Assembly: GCA_946613885.1 (NCBI GenBank)
Contig: CAMOGA010000011.1
Coordinates: 1-32,967 of the forward strand
Length of the DNA: 32,967 nt
DNA from: an uncultured Pseudomonadota bacterium
GTDB taxonomy: Bacteria; Pseudomonadota; Alphaproteobacteria; Rs-D84
Direction: 5' to 3'
Below are positions 13,679 through 21,812 of the stretch, piece after piece; the first letter of the stretch is position 1; each line of letters opens with the position of its first letter. The notes below the pieces were generated by a model. That model made no database searches and was not told the origin of the DNA. It saw nothing but the letters and a program-made list of their open reading frames with translations. Position numbers and translations under genes: made by a program.

Positions 13679-15001
13679 ATGTGTTATGAGGGAATGGAAA
13701 TCTTAAAAAGATTTATTTCGCAGTTATCTAATACCCCAAAATCTGCATTTTGGATATTTGTTGTATTCGCTGTATTTACCCAACCAGCCAATGCAAACAA
13801 CATTATTGATTCATTTAATTTAGCCCCCTTTGTTCCGTTGGTATTGGAACAAATGATGATTGTGGCAACCGCGCTTTATAAATTTTTTGTTGGCAACGGA
13901 ACAGGATTAATTTACATACTTATATATTTCTTTGTTGGTTTTTATGTCGGGCTTTATCTGATAAAAATGTATTTACCAAAAGATTGGCTGGGATTTTTCG
14001 GGTTTTCTGGCGGTGGCGAAATGTGGGACGGCAAAGCAACCGGTTGGTCAATTGCAAACAACGTGGCAAAACCGTGTCTGCGCGCAATAGTTGCCGCGGT
14101 TATTTTATTACAAATAAAACCTGTATATGTCACAGAATGGGTGGTTAATCCATTTTTAGAATTTGGTGCAATTTATACAGAAAGCATTTTAACAACAATA
14201 AACGGCACATCTGCCGAATCCACTAATGCGCCCAAATGTCCAGAATCAATTGCAGAACAAGGATGGATAACCAAACGCAGTTGTGATTTTTTAATTCAAC
14301 CGGTACATATAATTTCTCATGAAAATAATCGTGTAATAAAATATGGATTTGATTTTCTAAAATCTGGATTACGTGGATTAATGACATTAATACCGCATGG
14401 TGGTGAAAATATTTTAAATATCATTACTGGGATATTATTAATTTCTACGTTTGTATCGGCAAATGTGTTTATGGCATTGTTGATTATTCAGGCAATATTT
14501 GATTTTTGTTTATCACTTATCATGTATCCGTTTAATGTATTAACATGGGTAGTAAAAAAATCAGATAAATGGGTTGATATTTTACCGCCTTTTAATCAAA
14601 TAATTGATTCATTAAAAAAATTGGTAATGACAATGATTGCGTGCGCATTTATTTTATGCGTTAATATCGCAATTGTGCGTGCATTATTTAATTGGTCTTC
14701 ATCTGTGTTTGTGGTGGCGGCTGGTGGGACGGCAACATCTAATATTCCAACAATAACCAATGGCGGTGTGCATTTTGGTCAACATTCCATGTTGTGGATA
14801 TCATCAATATTAACATTTTTCTTGATGCAAAATATTTTCAATATGACACGTGAAAGATTAGATTTATATTCAGGTGGCACATCACATTCGTTATATGACA
14901 AAGTGACTGGTGATGCAAAAACCACCTGGGGCAAGGTTAAATCTGCACCAAAAACAATAAAAAACATACTTGGCGGTATAAAAAAGGTATCGGGTAAATA
15001 A
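13679..15001 (+). CDS. VirB6/TrbL-like polytopic membrane protein (paralog 2)
   Basis: A 440-residue protein with a probable signal sequence ('FWIFVVFAVFTQPANAN') and about six further membrane segments. It shares the family landmarks: 'PCLRAIVAAVIL' leading to 'WVVNPFLEFGAIYTESI', two Cys in the following soluble loop ('APKCPES', 'KRSCDFLIQPVHIIS'), the helix pair ending 'LIMYPFNVLTWVV', and an amphipathic linker (FNQIIDSLKKLVMTM). The C-terminus is basic and soluble. The start is either 13679 or the in-frame ATG at 13694; neither has a good ribosome site, and the -10 at 13660 fits a near-leaderless 13679 start. It is first of four tightly packed genes. Confidence 0.72.
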   Translation: MCYEGMEILKRFISQLSNTPKSAFWIFVVFAVFTQPANANNIIDSFNLAPFVPLVLEQMMIVATALYKFFVGNGTGLIYILIYFFVGFYVGLYLIKMYLPKDWLGFFGFSGGGEMWDGKATGWSIANNVAKPCLRAIVAAVILLQIKPVYVTEWVVNPFLEFGAIYTESILTTINGTSAESTNAPKCPESIAEQGWITKRSCDFLIQPVHIISHENNRVIKYGFDFLKSGLRGLMTLIPHGGENILNIITGILLISTFVSANVFMALLIIQAIFDFCLSLIMYPFNVLTWVVKKSDKWVDILPPFNQIIDSLKKLVMTMIACAFILCVNIAIVRALFNWSSSVFVVAAGGTATSNIPTITNGGVHFGQHSMLWISSILTFFLMQNIFNMTRERLDLYSGGTSHSLYDKVTGDAKTTWGKVKSAPKTIKNILGGIKKVSGK

Positions 15002-15004
15002 ACA

Positions 15005-16219
15005 ATGGAAACAATGGCAAACAATTTGGTCGAAAATGCTGTTCAATGTTGGACATGTCCAATATTTGATAAATTGTTTGCAATTATATCAAATACTGCG
15101 GGCGCTGCATATCAACGATTAATTGTGTTTGCTGTGATTATTTTTTGTGTATTGTTTTCGTTTTATATAATCAATGCCATCTGGCAAAACATAAAAAACA
15201 GTGGCAAAGACCCATTTTTCCAATCCAGTGTTAAACCAGTTGTAATAAAATCTTTGATTGCTTTATCTTTGTTAACATTGGGATTACTGATTCCACGTTT
15301 AATATCAACAATAATATTTGAACCGGCTGCATTACTAACTTTGGGATTTACCAAGGCGATGTCGCAATTTGGCACAGTTGTAGAACCATATACAAATTTT
15401 GCACCATTAACAAACGAGACATTTTTTACAAATGAATTGCGCGAAACAATAATACAATTAATAGAAACCAGCGTCACTAATTTTCAAATTTTTATTAATG
15501 CAGGAATTAGTGTAATGGATGCCGCATTTAGTTTTCATATTCCTTTTAGTTTTGGAACAATCATAAAACACATAATTGTTTTTTTCATTGGTGTATTTTT
15601 GACGTATAATTTCGGAAAATTATTTGTAAAATATTCATTTTGTTTTATGGACATAATCGTAGCAATGGCTATGTTTGCGTTCTTTTTTCCACTTTCTGTT
15701 GTGTTTTTCATATTCAAAGACGCGCAACACTTACCGGACTGGATGAAAAAACTTGGCGGAAATTTAGGCGCTGGGCAAATAAAAAAATTGGTAAATGCTA
15801 TCGTTTCTGTGGGTGGGACTGTTTTAACATATACAATTATAATGGTAATTATTGCGGGATATCTAAATCCAGATTCTATAACATCATCACCAGATGCTTT
15901 GTTTGAATTTGATTTGGATGACCCAGATGTAATGACGTTAACTTTTTCCAGTGCAATCGTTTTGGTTTATGTGATAAATTATATTGCGGACCAGGTACCA
16001 AATGTCACGAAAAAAATATTTGAAGCATTTGGTGTTCAACAGGAAAATTCTTTATCAAAAGAAATGGGTGAAAACGTGTGGAAATTAACTGGCATTGTCG
16101 CAGATGGTGCTAAAAAATTTGTAAAAACTGTTGTAAATCCAGATTCTGTAAAATCTGATGACAAAGGCGATAAAAAGAGTGACGATAAAAAAGAAGATAA
16201 AAAAGAAGACAAAAAATAA
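15005..16219 (+). CDS. VirB6/TrbL-like polytopic membrane protein (paralog 3)
   Basis: A 404-residue protein. The N-terminus holds 'VQCWTCPIFDKLFAII', a near match to CWTCQIF in paralog 1. Then come about six membrane segments, the motif 'IIFEPAALLTLGFTKAM', the helix 'AMFAFFFPLSVVFFIF', the linker 'GQIKKLVNAIVSVGG' and two more helices. The C-terminus is a low-complexity Lys/Asp/Glu tail of about 20 residues (repeats of DDK and EDKK), likely cytoplasmic and disordered. It starts 3 bases after the previous stop, and its TAA overlaps the next ATG (TAATG), so translational coupling is expected. It lacks the signal peptide seen in paralog 2. Confidence 0.72.
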   Translation: METMANNLVENAVQCWTCPIFDKLFAIISNTAGAAYQRLIVFAVIIFCVLFSFYIINAIWQNIKNSGKDPFFQSSVKPVVIKSLIALSLLTLGLLIPRLISTIIFEPAALLTLGFTKAMSQFGTVVEPYTNFAPLTNETFFTNELRETIIQLIETSVTNFQIFINAGISVMDAAFSFHIPFSFGTIIKHIIVFFIGVFLTYNFGKLFVKYSFCFMDIIVAMAMFAFFFPLSVVFFIFKDAQHLPDWMKKLGGNLGAGQIKKLVNAIVSVGGTVLTYTIIMVIIAGYLNPDSITSSPDALFEFDLDDPDVMTLTFSSAIVLVYVINYIADQVPNVTKKIFEAFGVQQENSLSKEMGENVWKLTGIVADGAKKFVKTVVNPDSVKSDDKGDKKSDDKKEDKKEDKK

Positions 16220-17682
16220 TGTTCAAGAAATGGCTGATTGAAAAAGCATTTAATTTTTTAATGGGCGCGATTGCCCTGGGTGTCGGCATTTGGTATTTAT
16301 CACATTCTATTGGTGGCGCATCTTTGTCATATACCAGCACAGATTTATTTATGCACCAAATTGGCGCAGATGGCGGAAACGCAGAAAATATAAACGGATG
16401 TTTTTTATGTGTATATATTGGGCAATTGTTTGATACACTGGGACGCGCCACAGAAATGTTTTGGAACGGAATTGTTCAACATCTGTGGATATTAATGGCA
16501 ATTGGTTTTGGTATATTTATAATCTTTCATACTTTAACCTACATCCGCGAACAAACAGAATCCAAAGACATCAAAGATTTAACAAAAAATGAACCTAAAT
16601 TAGATTTCAAAAAATGGTTTGACAAAGTTTGGAAAACTGGCATCCGTGTAATAATTGCCGGCGCATTAATCGGGGCGTTAAATTGGTCTGGAACCGCGGC
16701 ATTAAAAACAACTACTAATATTATAGTCACACCTGTAATGTATTTGGGCTCGACATTATCAATGGCGGCAACCGGCATAATCAGCAACACGCAATGCGAC
16801 ATGGCGACAGTTAATGAAAATCCAGACGAATACAACCCTTTAACACCTGTATTACAACCGTTTATGTGTGTTATGGGAAATTTGAATACTGTAATGTTGG
16901 CTGGGGCCGGCGGTGGATTTGCATTGATGAATTATTCATGGCTGGGATTGGGCGGCGGATTATTTACATGGCTGGCAGGACTGGCTTTGGTAATTATGTT
17001 CTTGGTTATTGGATTTGATTTAGTATTCCAGGTATTAACTGTATTATTTAAATTAATATTTATTATTATATTTATGCCATTAATGATTGCTGCAACTGCG
17101 TTTGAACAGGTATGGTCTTTGGCAAAAAACATATTTAATTCTGCAATTGATATGTTAATCAAATCTGCGATATCAATATTAAAAATCAGTTTAAAAGTCA
17201 CAATAATCTATGCCATTGTATATTTTGCTGCGGATACATATTATCCAACACCATCGGATGGCTTTACGAGCATTTTACCACCGTTAATGGGTAAAATTAC
17301 ACCGCAAAACACAGACGCAGAAACAATGTCTGTAATGAAAGTATTCACAACCTGTGAACAGGTATCAACCATAGACGGCGAAATCGATAAAGATAAATTT
17401 AAAACATGTTTTAACACGCAAAAAAGCTTGGTCGAGGCACGCTATCCCGGTGCATTTGATTTTATGAACGATGGATTTGATTTTATGTTATTCATGATTG
17501 GAATATGTTTTTTATACTTTTGGGTGATATCACCACGTGTCGATTCAATGTTGGGTTCTGGTAAAGATGGCAAAGAAACATTTGATTACGGTCAATGGGT
17601 AAAAGATTTTGGAAAAACAACATATCAGGCCCCTGGCAAAATTTATAACAAAGTTCAAGACAAACTAAAAGAAGGCAAATAA
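16219..17682 (+). CDS. VirB6/TrbL-like polytopic membrane protein (paralog 4)
   Basis: The largest paralog, 487 residues. An N-terminal helix ('FLMGAIALGVGIWYL') precedes a Cys pair 'GCFLCVYIGQLFDTLG', equivalent to CWTC in paralogs 1 and 3. Then come 'VIIAGALIGALNWSG', the motif 'IIVTPVMYLGSTLSMAAT', a Cys ('FMCVMGNLNTVMLAG'), a Gly-rich hydrophobic stretch (GGGFALMNYSWLGLGGGLF) and the helix pair ending 'IIIFMPLMIAATAFE'. After an amphipathic linker, a large soluble loop (about residues 345-425) with two Cys precedes the last helix. The ATG overlaps the stop of paralog 3. Confidence 0.72.
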   Translation: MFKKWLIEKAFNFLMGAIALGVGIWYLSHSIGGASLSYTSTDLFMHQIGADGGNAENINGCFLCVYIGQLFDTLGRATEMFWNGIVQHLWILMAIGFGIFIIFHTLTYIREQTESKDIKDLTKNEPKLDFKKWFDKVWKTGIRVIIAGALIGALNWSGTAALKTTTNIIVTPVMYLGSTLSMAATGIISNTQCDMATVNENPDEYNPLTPVLQPFMCVMGNLNTVMLAGAGGGFALMNYSWLGLGGGLFTWLAGLALVIMFLVIGFDLVFQVLTVLFKLIFIIIFMPLMIAATAFEQVWSLAKNIFNSAIDMLIKSAISILKISLKVTIIYAIVYFAADTYYPTPSDGFTSILPPLMGKITPQNTDAETMSVMKVFTTCEQVSTIDGEIDKDKFKTCFNTQKSLVEARYPGAFDFMNDGFDFMLFMIGICFLYFWVISPRVDSMLGSGKDGKETFDYGQWVKDFGKTTYQAPGKIYNKVQDKLKEGK

Positions 17683-17684
17683 AA

Positions 17685-18968
17685 ATGCATTTTATAAAAA
17701 AACTTTTACGTTTATTTTGTTGCATTTTGTGTGCATGTGTTTTGTGCAATGCCTCTTTTGCAGAAAGCAATATTCCACTGGGTGATGTTGGTGAATACGG
17801 AAATTGGTTAACAGAATATAATCTAAATAAATTTAATAATACCACATCTACCGACATGGAACAATTCCAAAGCGGTTTTCAAACGCAAATTCAATCAACG
17901 TCATTTGTCCCAATCGAGGCAAAAATTGGTTTTGCATTTATGCATGCTTTATCTTCTATTGATTATGTATTGCAAATATCGTTGGTACGATTCACAATTC
18001 TGTTTTTGTTTGTAATGTACGCATTTTGGATTGCACTGGAAGCATACAAAATGACACACGAATCCACAGATTATAAAAAGGTATTATATGACGTATTTAA
18101 AAAAGGAATTATTATCGCCGCATGGGTAATCATTTTAAATTATGGTCCGGCAAAAATATTTACCATGATAATTTCCCCTATATTGGCCCTAGGAGCCGAA
18201 ATTTCAGATTTTATCTTAAATGCGGTTGCACAAATGTATGATGTTGATATCCCAGATACATGTGGTGCAATACATCAATATATCAATCAAAACACCACAC
18301 CAGACAAATTATTAATCGCCCCAGATGCCGCTGCAAACATTATGTGTTTACCTGCGCGTATATCTGTATATTTTTATCACGCAACCGGTGCAGCGTGGCA
18401 TTGGATGATTGGTGGATTTGGACACGGCGCAACCCAAATTGCCATGGGCGCAATATGCATAGTTATATTTATCAAATGTATTTTCAAATATGCATTTATG
18501 ACATTGGGTGTTGTTGCAGATTTATTTTTAACACTATTAATGTTGCCGTTCACTGCATTGGCAGAATCACTGCCATCAACATCCGAAAAAAATTATGTTG
18601 GTCAAATATTCAGCGGATTTTTAAAAGTATTTAACACTAAAAAATTATCTGATGTTATTTCTGTATTCATAAACGCAGCCATTTATTTCGTATCTTTGGC
18701 AATCATAATCGCAATATGTGCTATTTTATTAACAAATATCATACCAACCAATGGAAATTCTTATTCTACTGGCGGTGCAATGGTCACGATATTATGTGGA
18801 TGTTTAATATTACATTTGGCGAACAAAGCCGATGAATTGGCAAAACAAATTGGTGGCAGCATTGATAATTCGTTTGGCAAACAATTACAAAATGATACCA
18901 AAACACTATGGAACGACACTAAAAATGTTGCCGGCAAAATCTATAAAGATTGGAAAGATAAAAAATAA
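17685..18968 (+). CDS. VirB6/TrbL-like polytopic membrane protein (paralog 5)
   Basis: A 427-residue protein. It has a cleavable-looking signal peptide rich in Cys ('LFCCILCACVLCNASFAES'), then about six membrane segments. Family landmarks: 'GIIIAAWVIILNYGPAKIF', 'MIISPILALGAEISDFIL', two Cys in the loop ('DTCGAIHQYI', 'IMCLPARISVYFYHATG'), the helix pair ending 'LLMLPFTALAESL', and the linker 'TKKLSDVISVFINAAIYF'. The C-terminus is soluble and Lys-rich. GAAGG precedes the ATG, 2 bases after the stop of paralog 4. The gene ends one base before the uvrD-like stop on the other strand, and no terminator is visible between them. Confidence 0.72.
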   Translation: MHFIKKLLRLFCCILCACVLCNASFAESNIPLGDVGEYGNWLTEYNLNKFNNTTSTDMEQFQSGFQTQIQSTSFVPIEAKIGFAFMHALSSIDYVLQISLVRFTILFLFVMYAFWIALEAYKMTHESTDYKKVLYDVFKKGIIIAAWVIILNYGPAKIFTMIISPILALGAEISDFILNAVAQMYDVDIPDTCGAIHQYINQNTTPDKLLIAPDAAANIMCLPARISVYFYHATGAAWHWMIGGFGHGATQIAMGAICIVIFIKCIFKYAFMTLGVVADLFLTLLMLPFTALAESLPSTSEKNYVGQIFSGFLKVFNTKKLSDVISVFINAAIYFVSLAIIIAICAILLTNIIPTNGNSYSTGGAMVTILCGCLILHLANKADELAKQIGGSIDNSFGKQLQNDTKTLWNDTKNVAGKIYKDWKDKK

Positions 18969-18969
18969 C

Positions 18970-21045
18970 CTAAATAAATTTTACAAAATCACGAACAACG
19001 TTTTTTATTCCAATTTTTTTAAACGCTATTGTCAAAGTATTTTCATTTTCAGCAATCACAACCCCATTACCCATTTGTGCATGACATACCATTTTTCCAA
19101 CAACTGATTCAGGTTTTTTTACAAACTGTTTTTTATGGTTTTGCGTTGTATTTTGACGCGCCTCAAAAATATCATTATTGTTCATAAATTGTTTATCTAT
19201 TTCATCAATAAAACGTGATTTATTCTGATACAAACGTTGTCCGAACACAGTACGTACCATTGCATGTGTTATAATTACACGTTCACGTGCACGTGTAATC
19301 GCAACGTATGCCAAACGCCGTTCTTCTTCTATATCAGAATCTGATTTTTTATCATTTGGGAAAATTCCCTCTTCCCATGCAGGTAAAAATACAGTATTAA
19401 ATTCTAAACCTTTGGCCGCATGAATTGTCATAATAGATACAACATTTTTTTCTTCTGATTCATTGTCATTATCATCTGTCATCATCAATGCCGCATGTTC
19501 CAGAAATTCCGCCAAACTATCATATTTAGACACCACACCACCAATCAATTCACGAATATGTTCCAAACGTTCATTTGCATCATTTTCTTTGGATTCGCGC
19601 CACATTTTCAAATATCCTGTGCGTTCTAACAATTGTTGAACGGCATCTTTTGGTTGCATATTTTGCCAATCAAAATCAAAAGCCGATAAAAATTCATCCG
19701 CTGCAATTTGTTGTTTACTGGATAAATTTGCATTACGTAATGCATCCATAAAATGGCCACCACTCGCACGTAATTTAGCAATTGCCCCATCACCAAACCC
19801 ACGCCGGGGTTTTGATATCACGCGTTCAAATGAAATATCATCAAACGGATATACCAACAAACGAATATATGCAATTGCATCACGAATTTCTGCCCTGTCA
19901 TAAAACTTGGTTGCACCAACCAACTTATACGGCACACCACGTGATGTAAATTCTTCTTCAAAAGTGCGAGAAATCGCCCCAGCACGAATTAACACTGCAA
20001 AAGATGCAAAATTATTATTCGCGTTTTTCAAAATAATATCTGTGATAAAATGTGCCTCGTCCCAATCAGACGGCAATTGAAACACATACACAGGTTCCCC
20101 GGTTTGCGAAGCATCATTACATTTTAAATCTTTACCCAAACGTCCCATATTATTTTTTATTAATGAATTTGCCGCACCCAATATGTTTACAGTGCTGCGA
20201 TAATTTGTTTCTAAACGAATTATTTTTGCCCCAGGATACGTTTTTTCAAATTCCAAAATATTACGAATTTCTGCCCCGCGCCACGAATAAATAGATTGAT
20301 CGTCATCACCAACACAACAAATATTCGGCATATCTTTATCACGTGTCAAAACACGTAAAAACTGCATTTGCGCACCATTAGTATCCTGAAATTCATCAAC
20401 CAAAATATATTTAAATTGATTTTGATATTTACGTAAAATCTCAGGATTATTTTCAAACAATTTTAACACATATAAAATAATATCCCCAAAATCCACAGCA
20501 TTTAACCGAACAAGTTCTTGATTATATGCCGACATTATTTTTTGCGCATTTTCAGACAAATTTAACGCATTATCATTAAATAAACCTTTGTCTTTGATAT
20601 TTGATATATTATCCACCCAATCAGACGGATTAAATTCTTTAACGTCCAATCCCAGATTTACTATCACACGTTTTAACACAGATTTTTGATCGTCTTCACC
20701 ATATATTAAAAAATTAGGTTGCAACCCTGCGGCGACACAATTAGAACGCAAAATCCGCAAACAAATCGAATGAAAAGTCCCCATCCATAAATCAGCACAT
20801 AAATGGGATATTTCTTTATACAGTGCAACCCTGAAACGCATTTCGTTTGCCGCACGATTGGTAAATGTCAACGCTAATATTTCCCATGGGCGCGCTAAAT
20901 TATTATATAAAATATGCGCAACACGTGATGTTAAAACGCGTGTTTTTCCCGTCCCTGCCCCAGATAATACCAACAAAGGCCCATCCGTAGTTGTCACGGC
21001 CAATTTTTGTTCATCGTTCAAATTTTCCATATAATCCAGTGGCAT
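18970..21045 (-). CDS. uvrD: UvrD/PcrA/Rep-type DNA helicase
   Basis: A 691-residue superfamily 1A helicase (3'-5') for repair and replication-fork maintenance. Walker A is GAGTGKTRV near residue 29. Motif II is LVDEFQDTNGAQ, motif III GDDDQSIYSWRGAEIR, motif Va 'IMTIHAAKGLEFNTVFLP' and motif VI 'EERRLAYVAITRARERV', all intact. A PcrA/UvrD-style C-terminal tail is present. Length fits UvrD (about 720) and PcrA, so the choice between uvrD, pcrA and rep rests on homology not available here. An in-frame ATG five codons in (21030) is an alternative start; neither has a strong ribosome site. Divergent from dnaQ and convergent with the VirB6-like operon. Confidence 0.93.
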   Translation of the reverse strand: MPLDYMENLNDEQKLAVTTTDGPLLVLSGAGTGKTRVLTSRVAHILYNNLARPWEILALTFTNRAANEMRFRVALYKEISHLCADLWMGTFHSICLRILRSNCVAAGLQPNFLIYGEDDQKSVLKRVIVNLGLDVKEFNPSDWVDNISNIKDKGLFNDNALNLSENAQKIMSAYNQELVRLNAVDFGDIILYVLKLFENNPEILRKYQNQFKYILVDEFQDTNGAQMQFLRVLTRDKDMPNICCVGDDDQSIYSWRGAEIRNILEFEKTYPGAKIIRLETNYRSTVNILGAANSLIKNNMGRLGKDLKCNDASQTGEPVYVFQLPSDWDEAHFITDIILKNANNNFASFAVLIRAGAISRTFEEEFTSRGVPYKLVGATKFYDRAEIRDAIAYIRLLVYPFDDISFERVISKPRRGFGDGAIAKLRASGGHFMDALRNANLSSKQQIAADEFLSAFDFDWQNMQPKDAVQQLLERTGYLKMWRESKENDANERLEHIRELIGGVVSKYDSLAEFLEHAALMMTDDNDNESEEKNVVSIMTIHAAKGLEFNTVFLPAWEEGIFPNDKKSDSDIEEERRLAYVAITRARERVIITHAMVRTVFGQRLYQNKSRFIDEIDKQFMNNNDIFEARQNTTQNHKKQFVKKPESVVGKMVCHAQMGNGVVIAENENTLTIAFKKIGIKNVVRDFVKFI

Positions 21046-21062
21046 TTTTTCAATTTTCCATA

Positions 21063-21091
21063 TTGTAATTTATAAAAGTTTTTTATACAAT
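21063..21091 (+). promoter_or_regulatory. dnaQ promoter
   Basis: TTGTAA (21063-21068), a 17-base spacer and TACAAT (21086-21091), followed by AAGGAA (21102-21107) before the ATG at 21119. Confidence 0.6.
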
Positions 21092-21118
21092 CAATTTATT
21101 GAAGGAAATGGAAATAAT

Positions 21119-21808
21119 ATGACACGTATAATTTGCTTTGATATTGAAACCACAGGATTTGAATACATGCGTGGTGATCGCTGTATTGAAATTGGGGCTG
21201 TTGAATTAATTGATGGCAAATTAACAGATAAAACTTTTCATGAATATATTAATCCTGAGGGTAAAATTATTCCGCCAGAAACATACATGGTTCATAAAAT
21301 ATCAAATGCTTTTTTGGAAGACAAACCGACCATGGCTGTAATTGCACCAAAATTTCTTGAATTCATCGGGGATTCACAAATTGTTGCACACAATGGATTG
21401 GATTTCGATTTTCCGTTTATAAACTATGAATTGGAAAAATTGCATTTGAAACCGATTCCGCGTTCCCAGATGTTGGATTCTATTGTTATTGCACGCAATC
21501 GCGTTTATGGGCCAAAATCTTATACATTGGATGCATTGGCAAAATGGTTTGGGGTATCTTTGACTGCACGTGCAGATGCGCATGGTGCATTAATTGACGC
21601 TGAAATTTTGGCACATGTTTATGTAGAATTGGAAAACACGGCACCGGCAATCGATATAAAAGAATTGATACACGAACAACACGATGCGTTTTTAAAAACG
21701 CCTAAGATAGGTGGCGATTTTCCGCACCGCACTTTTAACGTCCCAGATACTGAGTTAGAAATTCATAATAAATTTATGGATAAATTACTAAACGGCGACA
21801 AGAAATAA
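21119..21808 (+). CDS. dnaQ: DNA polymerase III epsilon subunit (3'-5' exonuclease)
   Basis: A 229-residue DEDDh proofreading exonuclease of the replicative polymerase. Exo I is FDIETTG (D8, E10). Exo II is AHNGLDFDFPFI (D97). Exo III is HGALIDAEIL (H155, D160). The C-terminal part after residue 175 is the usual linker toward the polymerase alpha-binding segment. Length is typical (E. coli 243). AAGGAA lies 11 bases ahead of the ATG. The gene is monocistronic, with its own promoter in the short divergent region shared with the helicase gene. Confidence 0.95.
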   Translation: MTRIICFDIETTGFEYMRGDRCIEIGAVELIDGKLTDKTFHEYINPEGKIIPPETYMVHKISNAFLEDKPTMAVIAPKFLEFIGDSQIVAHNGLDFDFPFINYELEKLHLKPIPRSQMLDSIVIARNRVYGPKSYTLDALAKWFGVSLTARADAHGALIDAEILAHVYVELENTAPAIDIKELIHEQHDAFLKTPKIGGDFPHRTFNVPDTELEIHNKFMDKLLNGDKK

Positions 21809-21812
21809 ATTA

